6,835 nt of DNA from Elusimicrobiota bacterium (GTDB lineage Bacteria; Elusimicrobiota; Elusimicrobia; Elusimicrobiales; UBA9959), in the NCBI GenBank assembly GCA_030637365.1, contig DAOWGR010000139.1, positions 1 through 6,835 of the forward strand, written 5' to 3'. This document shows, piece after piece, positions 1 to 5,295 of this stretch (positions are counted from its first letter, which is position 1; each line of letters starts with the position of its first letter). The notes beneath the pieces were generated by a model, which was given only the letters and a program-made list of their open reading frames with translations, did not search any database and had not been told where the DNA came from. The translations under genes were made by a program, and so were the position numbers.

Positions 1-165
1 AAGGATTTTGCCGACCGGATCGATCACTGGGGCTTTGTGCAAAGTCGTGCCCGATACGAAGATGTATTACGCCAAGCCGATGTTATAGTATCAACGGCAG
101 AGCATGAATTCTTCGGTATCGGCATTATCGAAGCTGTCATGGCGGGGGCCTGGCCGCTTTTGCCG
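1..165 (+). pseudogene. C-terminal fragment of a QTMAN-like glycosyltransferase (tRNA-queuosine mannosyltransferase family), cut at both ends
   Basis: Frame 1 reads a short GT-B glycosyltransferase segment: a WGFVQSRARYEDVLRQADV stretch, then VSTAEHEFFGIGIIEAV and an AGAWPLLP turn. The S-T-A-x-H-E-F-F-G block followed by E-A-V-x-A-G-x-x-P-L-L-P is the C-terminal nucleotide-sugar-binding signature of the QTMAN/GTDC1 family, whose animal member mannosylates queuosine 34 in tRNA-Asp. The role of bacterial homologues is, to my knowledge, less certain. The 5' part lies outside the window. After the PLLP residues the expected continuation (a tyrosine-proline-glutamate region) is missing: the frame turns to non-homologous sequence and stops at 283-285, while frame 3 becomes MiaA. 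The piece is therefore a broken gene or one half of a chimeric join. The family call is fairly sure; whether this DNA belongs to the same genome is not. Confidence 0.7.
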
Positions 166-728
166 AAAAATTCGGCAAAACGGCATTGTACGAAAAACTT
201 AAAAAAACAGATCCCGCCGCGGCGGCTAATATTCCTCCAGCCAATATTCAAAGAGTTATCCGAGCGCTTGAGGTGTCGGAAATAACCGGCAAACCGATTT
301 CCGCGCTGTGGACGGGCAAATTTTTTGACACTCTTCCGACTCATCTCGCCGATTTCATAATGCTGTCTCGGCCCAAGGCGGAACTTTCGGAAAGGATAAA
401 AAACAGAACGGCCGAATTTTTTGACGCCTGGGTTAAAGAAACTCAAATGCTTATAACAATGGGCTATGCCAACGATTGCCCCGGCTTGAAATCATTGGGG
501 TATTCGCAAATTTTAGACTATATCTCCAGCAAAATATCCAAGCCGGACGCCATGCGTAAAATACTAAAACTCTCTCTCTCGTACGCCAAAAGACAGAACA
601 CTTGGTTTAGAAGATATAGAAATATTTTGAAAATAGAGTTGGAAAATCAGGATGACTATGATATGGACAGGATAATAAAACTTGTGGGGATAGAAAGGGT
701 AAAGGGTGTAGGGGATAGGGTAGAGTAA
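150..728 (+). CDS. miaA: tRNA dimethylallyltransferase MiaA, C-terminal part only (N-terminus missing)
   Basis: MiaA transfers a dimethylallyl group from DMAPP to N6 of adenosine 37 in tRNAs that read codons starting with U. Frame 3 is open from 108 and looks like MiaA from about 150 (LAAFAEKFGKTALYEKLKK). Then come the family hallmarks DPAAAANIPPANIQRVIRALE, EITGKPIS, the helical insert region, GLKSLGYSQILDYI and the C-terminal signature YAKRQNTWFRRY. About 192 residues are present against a usual length near 300-315. The missing N-terminal part would carry the P-loop (G-P-T-x-x-G-K-S) and the catalytic aspartate and threonine, so this copy cannot be active as written. A TTG at 186 is the first possible start in frame, but homology extends upstream of it, so I take the gene as truncated rather than starting there. 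The last 13 codons lie in a G-rich stretch and extend past the usual end. hflX follows after 59 bases; the hfq gene found between them in many proteobacteria is absent. Confidence 0.85.
   Translation: MAAFAEKFGKTALYEKLKKTDPAAAANIPPANIQRVIRALEVSEITGKPISALWTGKFFDTLPTHLADFIMLSRPKAELSERIKNRTAEFFDAWVKETQMLITMGYANDCPGLKSLGYSQILDYISSKISKPDAMRKILKLSLSYAKRQNTWFRRYRNILKIELENQDDYDMDRIIKLVGIERVKGVGDRVE
158..180. repeat. Perfect 10-bp inverted repeat with 3-nt spacer at the QTMAN/MiaA join
   Basis: TTTTGCCGAA (158-167) and TTCGGCAAAA (171-180) are exact reverse complements separated by AAA. The hairpin overlaps the zone where glycosyltransferase homology in frame 1 ends and MiaA homology in frame 3 begins. 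No T-tract follows, so a terminator is unlikely. In the MiaA frame it reads plausibly as part of FAEKFGKTA, so it may be native to miaA and coincidental. Its position also makes it a candidate site for template switching or a rearrangement. Confidence 0.85.
686..720 (+). other. Putative G-quadruplex motif (five G-runs)
   Basis: Five runs of three or four G (686-689, 697-699, 704-706, 711-714, 718-720) are separated by loops of 7, 4, 4 and 3 bases, which satisfies the usual G3+N1-7 rule with one run to spare. It lies at the 3' end of miaA in an otherwise AT-rich region, on the coding strand, so the mRNA could fold too. The runs encode the last MiaA codons. Folding is predicted from pattern only. 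Confidence 0.5.
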
Positions 729-787
729 AACGTGGGCAGAAAAAGAAAAACCGGAAACGACAACAAAAAGACATGGAGAATTTTTAA

Positions 788-2059
788 ATGAAAAAAATCA
801 ACGCTCTTCTCATTTCCGTAAGACTGAAGAAGGACCGCGTCCGCAAAAATTCTTTGGAAGAATTGAGGCGCCTTGCCGAAACGGCCGCTATAAACACGGT
901 TGAAGAAATCAATATCAATGTACAATCGTACAGTTCAGCGACCTTAATAGGCTCGGGCAAAATAGATGAAATAAAAAAATTAGCCGCCGCAAGCAATGCC
1001 GATATGGCTATTTTTGACGATGATATAAGCCCCACTCAGGAAAGAAATCTTGAAAAACGGCTGGACTTGAGAATAATAGACAGAACCTATCTCATACTTG
1101 AAATATTCTCAAGCCGCGCTCAAACCTATGAAGGAAAACTGCAGGTTGAACTTGCCAAACTTTCTTACAAGCTTACCCGCCTTTCCGGCAAGGGGCGCCA
1201 GCTTGAACAGCAAAGGGGATTAATAGGCGCAAGGGGACCCGGAGAGCGAAAATTGGAATTTGAGAAAAGAATTATCCGAAAAAAAACAAATCAATTGAAA
1301 AAAGAACTTGCCGGCATAAAAAAAGGGCGCTTGATTCGACGGGAGAGCAGAAGCGCTTTGCCCATGCCGCAAATCTCAATAGTGGGCTACACAAATGCCG
1401 GAAAATCAACTTTATTGGACGCGCTTATCTCATCTGATTATGAAGTGTACGCGGATGATAAACTGTTCGCCACATTGGACACTTTAACCAAAAGAGTTAA
1501 ACTGCCGTCCGGAGGCCACGCGCTTTTTACCGATACCGTGGGATTTATACAAAACCTGCCGCACAGCCTTATAGCGGCTTTCAGAGCCACGATGGAAGAA
1601 ATATCGCAATCGGATCTCGTGCTTCATGTGCATGATTTATCTTCGCCGTTTATGGCTGAGCAGCATATTGAAGTTGAAAAAACTTTGGATGAGCTCAAAG
1701 CCAAAAATATCCCCCGAATAAATGTTTATAATAAAATTGACGCGACAGACGATTTGAAAAAATATAAAACGGCGCTTTTGGGCTTTACTCCCGTATTTAT
1801 CTCCGCCGCTAAAAAAACGGGGTTAAAAGAACTTCTTAAAAAAGCGGAGGAAGAGTTTAAAGGCAAATGGAAACCGCGGGAAATTGAATTGCCTCTGGCA
1901 AACGCCGGTTTTATGAAAGAAATATATTTATCATGCGTGGCGGTGAAAACCGTTTTCAAAAACAAAAAAATTAAAATATCCTTTAAAGCCACCGATGAAA
2001 ACCATAAGCGGATAAAACTGAAGATGAAAAATTTAAAAAAACAAGCATTGATGCTTTAA
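788..2059 (+). CDS. hflX: Ribosome-associated GTPase HflX
   Basis: HflX is a cytoplasmic TRAFAC GTPase that binds the 50S subunit and splits stalled or stressed ribosomes. At 423 residues it is close to the E. coli protein. The N-terminal HflX domain shows GSGKIDEI (about 55-62), the DDDISPTQERNLE and DRTYLILEIFSSRA blocks, and the family glycine loop ARGPGE (148-153). The G domain has the G1 motif GYTNAGKST (200-208), the G2 region FATLDTLTKR, G3 DTVGFI (249-254), G4 NKID (315-318) and G5 SAAKK (339-343). A short C-terminal domain follows. All nucleotide-binding residues look intact. In the glycine loop the usual GETQLE is GERKLE, a mild change. The start is supported by a GGAG (775-778) nine bases before the ATG. 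The gene probably shares a transcript with plsY, 23 bases downstream. Confidence 0.97.
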   Translation: MKKINALLISVRLKKDRVRKNSLEELRRLAETAAINTVEEININVQSYSSATLIGSGKIDEIKKLAAASNADMAIFDDDISPTQERNLEKRLDLRIIDRTYLILEIFSSRAQTYEGKLQVELAKLSYKLTRLSGKGRQLEQQRGLIGARGPGERKLEFEKRIIRKKTNQLKKELAGIKKGRLIRRESRSALPMPQISIVGYTNAGKSTLLDALISSDYEVYADDKLFATLDTLTKRVKLPSGGHALFTDTVGFIQNLPHSLIAAFRATMEEISQSDLVLHVHDLSSPFMAEQHIEVEKTLDELKAKNIPRINVYNKIDATDDLKKYKTALLGFTPVFISAAKKTGLKELLKKAEEEFKGKWKPREIELPLANAGFMKEIYLSCVAVKTVFKNKKIKISFKATDENHKRIKLKMKNLKKQALML

Positions 2060-2065
2060 CTTTTA

Positions 2066-2071
2066 TATAAT
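2066..2071 (+). promoter_or_regulatory. Possible -10 box (TATAAT) just before plsY
   Basis: A perfect TATAAT ends 11 bases before the plsY ATG at 2083, and no Shine-Dalgarno sequence is visible before that ATG. If used, transcription would begin at or within a few bases of the start codon, giving a leaderless or near-leaderless mRNA. Against it: no good -35 lies at 16-18 bases, the nearest TTGATG (2048-2053) is only 12 bases away, and TATAAT arises easily in AT-rich spacers. Confidence 0.25.
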
Positions 2072-2082
2072 TTACTTAACTT

Positions 2083-2718
2083 ATGGAAATGATTAGAACA
2101 ATAGAAATAACATCGCTTATGATAATAAGCTATGTTTTCGGCGGCGTGCCCACCGGTTATCTTGTGGGAAAGTTAAAAGGCATTGATATAAGAAACTACG
2201 GCTCCGGCAATCCCGGCACGGCCAATGTTTACAGAACATTGGGCAAATGGGCGGGAATCACAACCTTTGCCGTGGATTTCTTAAAAGGCTTTCTTCCGAC
2301 CATGCTCGCTATGGGATTTTATCTGCGCGCGGGACATTGGTGGATACCGGTGACGGCGGGAGCGATAGCCATAGCCGGACATATTTGGACTCCGTTTTTG
2401 AATTTCAAAGGCGGCAAGGGCGTTGCCACTTCCGCCGGAGTTTTTGCCGCAATCATGCCCATTCCCATTTTAGGCGCGCTTACCGTTTTTGTAATCACGG
2501 TCGCAATCACAAAACACATATCTTTGGGCTCCATAGCCGCTTCCATCGTTTTGCCCGTTTTAAGCTTCGCTCTTAAATCTTATTTTCCATTGTCCATAAT
2601 GGCGCTTATCGTCTGCGCGCTTATCTTTTACACGCATATTCCGAATATCAAAAGAATAATCTCGGGAAAAGAACTTTCTTATAAGCATAAAAAAACCGAA
2701 GATGCCGAAAAAAACTAA
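2083..2718 (+). CDS. plsY: Acyl-phosphate:glycerol-3-phosphate acyltransferase PlsY
   Basis: PlsY is an inner-membrane enzyme that transfers an acyl chain from acyl-phosphate to sn-1 of glycerol 3-phosphate, giving lysophosphatidic acid, the first acylation in most bacterial phospholipid synthesis. The protein is 211 residues, normal for the family, and largely hydrophobic with about five membrane segments. All three cytoplasmic motifs are present: GSGNPGTANVYR (40-51), FKGGKGVAT (108-116), and HIPNIKR followed by GKE (185-197). The ATG at 2083 puts a short lead before the first membrane helix; ATG codons at 2089 and 2119 are in frame alternatives, and no clear ribosome binding site decides between them. 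Its 3' end overlaps gpsA by 17 bases, which couples it to the enzyme that makes its glycerol 3-phosphate substrate. Confidence 0.96.
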   Translation: MEMIRTIEITSLMIISYVFGGVPTGYLVGKLKGIDIRNYGSGNPGTANVYRTLGKWAGITTFAVDFLKGFLPTMLAMGFYLRAGHWWIPVTAGAIAIAGHIWTPFLNFKGGKGVATSAGVFAAIMPIPILGALTVFVITVAITKHISLGSIAASIVLPVLSFALKSYFPLSIMALIVCALIFYTHIPNIKRIISGKELSYKHKKTEDAEKN

Positions 2719-3700
2719 AATCTGCGTTTTGGGCGGCGGCATATGGGGAAGCGTAATAGCCGATATCCTCGCTTCAAAACCGTCCAATGAAATAGTTATT
2801 TGGGAATTTTTTAAACATCAGGCCGATATCCTGAATAAAAAACGCGAGCATCCCAATTTTAAAGAATTAAAGATAAATAAACGAATCAGAATTACGATAT
2901 CGCTTAAGGAAGCTTTGGAAAAAGCCGATTTATGCGTGATAGCCGTTCCTTCGCGGAATGTGCGAACAATAATAAAACACGCCCGGCCTTTTATTACCGG
3001 CAAAATGATTATTATAAGCCTTTCAAAAGGCATTGAAGCCGATTCTTTAATGACGGTGTCTGAAATCATTGAAGATGAATTGCCGACGCTAAAAAACAGG
3101 GTTATGACTTTTTCCGGCCCCAGTTTTGCCATGGAAGTGGCGAGAAAAATCCCGACAAAAATTATTTTGGCGGGAAGAAAAAATCTTAATATCTCAAAAA
3201 TAGCCAGGATTTTCAATATCCATCCTTTAGGCGTTGAAATATCTTATGACAGAAAAGGCGTTGAGCTTGGAGGAGCACTTAAGAATGTGTACGCTATCGG
3301 CGGCGGAATCGTTAAAGGCTTGAAAGGAACGGGAAAAAACACAAAGGCCGCTTATTTAACGGCCAGCCTGCAGGAAATGAAAACGATAATAATAAAGCTT
3401 GGCGGGCATAGAGACACCATTTGCGGATTATCAACCACCGGCGATTTAATTCTTACCAGCACATCCAATATGTCCAGAAATTACAGGTTCGGAAAAAAAT
3501 TGGCGGAACATAAAAATCCAAAAAAAGCGCTGTGTGAAATAAAAACCACCACTGAAGGCTATAATTCGGTGCTGAGCGCGAAACAATTATGCTTTAAAAA
3601 TAAAATCAAAGCGCCCATAATAAATTCAATTTGGAAAATCATTTATAAAAACGCCAAACCTGAAACAATTCTTGACTCCATAGGCCTTAGAATTGGATAA
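2702..3700 (+). CDS. gpsA: NAD(P)-dependent glycerol-3-phosphate dehydrogenase GpsA
   Basis: GpsA reduces dihydroxyacetone phosphate to sn-glycerol 3-phosphate with NAD(P)H, supplying the phospholipid backbone. The 332 residues match the usual length. The Rossmann motif is GGGIWGS (11-17), with GxGxxG intact but W-G-S where W-G-T is common. Next come VPSRNVR, SLSKG with K109, SGPSFA (138-143), and the C-terminal domain with K194 in GGALKNVYA, which corresponds to the catalytic lysine. TGD (246-248) and SRN (258-260) lie in the substrate-binding region. The usual GLAGLGDL reads GLSTTGDL here, a lineage-type substitution that keeps the aspartate. The start lies inside the end of plsY, with only a weak GAAG before it, so translation is probably coupled. 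A 127-base spacer without a clear terminator follows. Confidence 0.96.
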   Translation: MPKKTKICVLGGGIWGSVIADILASKPSNEIVIWEFFKHQADILNKKREHPNFKELKINKRIRITISLKEALEKADLCVIAVPSRNVRTIIKHARPFITGKMIIISLSKGIEADSLMTVSEIIEDELPTLKNRVMTFSGPSFAMEVARKIPTKIILAGRKNLNISKIARIFNIHPLGVEISYDRKGVELGGALKNVYAIGGGIVKGLKGTGKNTKAAYLTASLQEMKTIIIKLGGHRDTICGLSTTGDLILTSTSNMSRNYRFGKKLAEHKNPKKALCEIKTTTEGYNSVLSAKQLCFKNKIKAPIINSIWKIIYKNAKPETILDSIGLRIG

Positions 3701-3827
3701 TGTAAGGATACGGCAGGAACTGCGGGTTAAACGGCAGATCAAAAACAACAACATTATAAACAGCAATTCTTTTATTATTTAACCTTACCTTGCCTGCGGT
3801 TTATTGGGGGAATGATTAAAAAAATTT

Positions 3828-4415
3828 ATGAAAAAAGAAAAAGATGACACGGAAAAAGAAATTGAATTAAAAATATATTCAATAGCCACCAGCATTACCG
3901 AATCCATAATATTTTTGGATGAAAGCAATGGCTCCAAAATACTGCCTATTTGGATAGGCCCCATGGAAGCGCAGGCAATCGCAATAAGGCTTTCGGGCTT
4001 TCCTTCGCCAAGACCGATGACTCATGATCTGCTTTATTCCGTTCTTGACAATTTGGGCTATAAAATCAAAAAAGTAAAACTGACGGATATTATTAAAAAC
4101 ACATATTATTCAATACTCTATATTGAGGACGCAAAAGGCACCGTGATTAAGGAAATAGATGCCCGCCCGTCAGACGCCATTGCCATGGCGGTCAGATACG
4201 GCTGTCCGATATATATTAATGAAAAAACATTAAACAAAGTGCAGGTTTTAAACAAACCCATAACGGAAGGGGAAGTGTTAAAATTCAAACATGAACTTAA
4301 AACGCTTAAGCCAAAGGATATTATAGAGCAATTATTGAACAGGCAAAAAAACAAACCCAAAGATTCAAAACAAAAGAAAGATGAGGATGAGGATGAAAAA
4401 AAAGACGAGGAATAA
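3828..4415 (+). CDS. Bifunctional nuclease (BFN/DUF151) family protein
   Basis: The first 150 or so residues form a DUF151/BFN domain (PF02577). Its conserved blocks are LPIWIGPMEAQAIAI (39-53), a PMTHDLL segment with H66, and DARPSDAIAMAVR (111-123). Plant members of the family have been reported to cleave RNA and DNA; most bacterial members are uncharacterised, so the activity here is inferred. The last 30 or so residues are a highly charged low-complexity tail (lysine-rich, then KDEDEDEKKDEE), probably disordered. The ATG at 3828 is the first start in this frame after an in-frame TGA at 3813. No Shine-Dalgarno sequence sits at normal distance; the GGGGG at 3806-3810 is 17 bases away. The HU gene follows after 5 bases, so this gene probably opens the three-gene block that ends at the terminator at 5056-5109. 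Confidence 0.92.
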   Translation: MKKEKDDTEKEIELKIYSIATSITESIIFLDESNGSKILPIWIGPMEAQAIAIRLSGFPSPRPMTHDLLYSVLDNLGYKIKKVKLTDIIKNTYYSILYIEDAKGTVIKEIDARPSDAIAMAVRYGCPIYINEKTLNKVQVLNKPITEGEVLKFKHELKTLKPKDIIEQLLNRQKNKPKDSKQKKDEDEDEKKDEE

Positions 4416-4420
4416 TTAAG

Positions 4421-4687
4421 ATGAATAAACTGGACATAATAAGAAAACTTTCCACAAATATGCCGACTGAAACCGAAGCTAAAACAGCGGTAAACAAGAC
4501 TTTTGAAATAATAGTTGCCGCTCTTAAAAACAATGAAAAAGTGGTAATATCAAATTTTGGAACATTTAGGATAAAAGAACGCCGAGCCCTGCAGGCGAGA
4601 AACCCAAAAACGAATCAAAAAGTCATGGTTGGACCGAGAAAAGGCGTTAGATTTAAAGCTTCTGAAAAAATGCTGAAGCAAATGTAA
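4421..4687 (+). CDS. HU/IHF-family nucleoid DNA-binding protein
   Basis: HU-type proteins bind and bend DNA as dimers and compact the nucleoid. The 88 residues match the family. The N-terminal helical part (MNKLDIIRKL, then AVNKTFEIIVAALKNNEKV) is followed by the signature NFGTFRIKERRA (45-56) and the DNA-binding arm, with RNP at 60-62, where proline 62 corresponds to the residue that intercalates into DNA. The usual G-F-G is N-F-G and the G before RNP is A; both are tolerable variants. I cannot tell HU from an IHF subunit with certainty. A GAGGA (4407-4411) nine bases before the ATG supports the start. The stop codon shares one base with the start of the next gene. Confidence 0.95.
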   Translation: MNKLDIIRKLSTNMPTETEAKTAVNKTFEIIVAALKNNEKVVISNFGTFRIKERRALQARNPKTNQKVMVGPRKGVRFKASEKMLKQM

Positions 4688-5022
4688 TGACTGAAAAAAG
4701 CTATTATACGATAACCGAAATTTCCCGCAAAACTCAAATACCTCCTCATACTTTGCGCTATTGGGAAGCAAAATTCAAACTCTTAAGACCATTGCGCCTT
4801 AAAAGCGGGCACAGACGCTATACCATGCGGGATATTGAAATATTAAAAGATTTAAAGGATTTGATATTTATTAAAGGCTATTCGCTGAAAGGAGCAAAAA
4901 AACTGCTTTTCAAAAAACCAGCGGCTAAAGCCAAATTGACCGAAATACAAAATGAAGATTCTTTAAAACTTCTGAAAGAAATAAAAAAAGAACTTCTGAC
5001 AATAATAAAATCCGCCGATTAA
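4687..5022 (+). CDS. Small MerR-family transcriptional regulator
   Basis: The protein has 111 residues. Its N-terminal MerR-type winged helix-turn-helix covers about residues 7-75: YTITEISRKTQIPPHTLRYW, an SGHRRY wing (about 41-46), then a DIEILKDLKDLIFIKGYSLKGAKKLL helix pair. The remaining 35 residues are a charged helix likely to form the dimer coiled coil. No metal-binding cysteines or effector domain are visible, so an inducer cannot be guessed. The ATG overlaps the HU stop (TAATG), so translation is probably coupled. Small MerR proteins next to an HU or IHF gene recur in several phyla and may act with it, which is inference. The block ends at the terminator 34 bases downstream. Confidence 0.93.
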   Translation: MTEKSYYTITEISRKTQIPPHTLRYWEAKFKLLRPLRLKSGHRRYTMRDIEILKDLKDLIFIKGYSLKGAKKLLFKKPAAKAKLTEIQNEDSLKLLKEIKKELLTIIKSAD

Positions 5023-5055
5023 GAAAAAAATTCACGCTTCCTCTAACCCAACCCA

Positions 5056-5109
5056 CTCCCGAATAATAAATTCGTTTTTCAAACGAATTTCCGATTCGGG
5101 AGAGTTTTT
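5056..5109 (+). terminator. Intrinsic terminator, two-tier hairpin after the MerR gene
   Basis: Outer arms CTCCCGAAT (5056-5064) and ATTCGGGAG (5094-5102) pair perfectly over 9 bp. After a 3x3 internal loop, inner arms AAATTCGTTT (5068-5077) and AAACGAATTT (5081-5090) pair over 10 bp with a TTC loop. Two bases later a run of five T (5105-5109) follows. It sits 33 bases after the MerR stop and before the tRNA promoter, so it should end the BFN-HU-MerR transcript. No T-tract for the opposite strand lies next to it. Confidence 0.85.
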
Positions 5110-5132
5110 ACTTATCGCGCTGTTCTTTGATT

Positions 5133-5141
5133 TGCTATAAT
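5133..5141 (+). promoter_or_regulatory. Extended -10 promoter upstream of tRNA-Pro
   Basis: TGCTATAAT is a perfect extended -10 element (TGn plus TATAAT). It lies between the terminator and the tRNA, with a predicted start near 5148, about 35 bases before the mature tRNA. No good -35 is present at 16-18 bases (TATCGC or TTATCG), as expected for a promoter relying on the extended -10. It probably drives the tRNA and perhaps the glycosyltransferase and transporter after it, since no terminator separates them. Confidence 0.6.
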
Positions 5142-5183
5142 TATGGTGTCTTAAACGATTGGTGCACCTAAATTAATTTGTAA

Positions 5184-5255
5184 CGGGGCGTGGCTCAAGG
5201 GTAGAGCGTTCGCTTGGGGTGCGAGAGACTCCGGGTCCGAGTCCCGGCGCCCCGA
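5184..5255 (+). tRNA. tRNA-Pro (anticodon GGG)
   Basis: A full cloverleaf of 72 nt folds. The acceptor stem CGGGGCG/CGCCCCG has 7 perfect pairs including the C1-G72 typical of bacterial tRNA-Pro, and the discriminator is A73. The D-arm is GCTC/GAGC with a short 7-nt loop containing G18-G19. The anticodon arm is TTCGC/GCGAG with loop TTGGGGT, anticodon GGG at 5216-5218, U33 and G37. The variable region is AGACT and the T-arm is CCGGG/CCCGG. A15 and T48 would form an A-U Levitt pair. No 3' CCA is encoded, so it must be added. The T-loop reads TCCGAGT, with C instead of T at position 55 (5237), which is unusual. It reads proline codons CCC and CCU. Confidence 0.95.
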
Positions 5256-5295
5256 TATTTCGTTTTACCTCTATTGCCTCGGCGCGAGATCTCAA

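Noticed and set aside
186..728. A TTG at 186 as the true start of a short MiaA protein
   Set aside because: MiaA-like sequence continues in frame upstream to about 150, and a protein starting at 186 would lack the whole ATP-binding part. Truncation explains it better.
784..1035. Minus-strand reading frames opposite hflX, gpsA and the glycosyltransferase
   Set aside because: They lie entirely across well-recognised + strand genes, show no family motifs and have no ribosome binding sites. They are antisense shadows.
2247..2576. A 109-codon + strand frame inside plsY
   Set aside because: It is a frame-shifted reading of plsY, rich in arginine and histidine with no recognisable domain, while the plsY frame carries all three family motifs.
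3701..3827. A terminator or promoter between gpsA and the BFN gene
   Set aside because: Only a 4-bp GCAG/CTGC hairpin without a T-run and an isolated TATAAA at 3755-3760 without a -35 are visible. Longer complementary words are not nested. Neither supports a call.
3812..3847. ATG at 3812 directly after GGGGG as the BFN start
   Set aside because: It is in a different frame and stops after 11 codons; the BFN frame starts at 3828.
5161..5168. Palindrome GGTGCACC in the tRNA leader as an operator
   Set aside because: It is 8 bp long and occurs once, so it is within chance and has no partner site.
5286..5293. Palindrome GAGATCTC before the glycosyltransferase start
   Set aside because: It is short and single; its GAG may serve as a weak ribosome binding site, but nothing supports a regulatory role.
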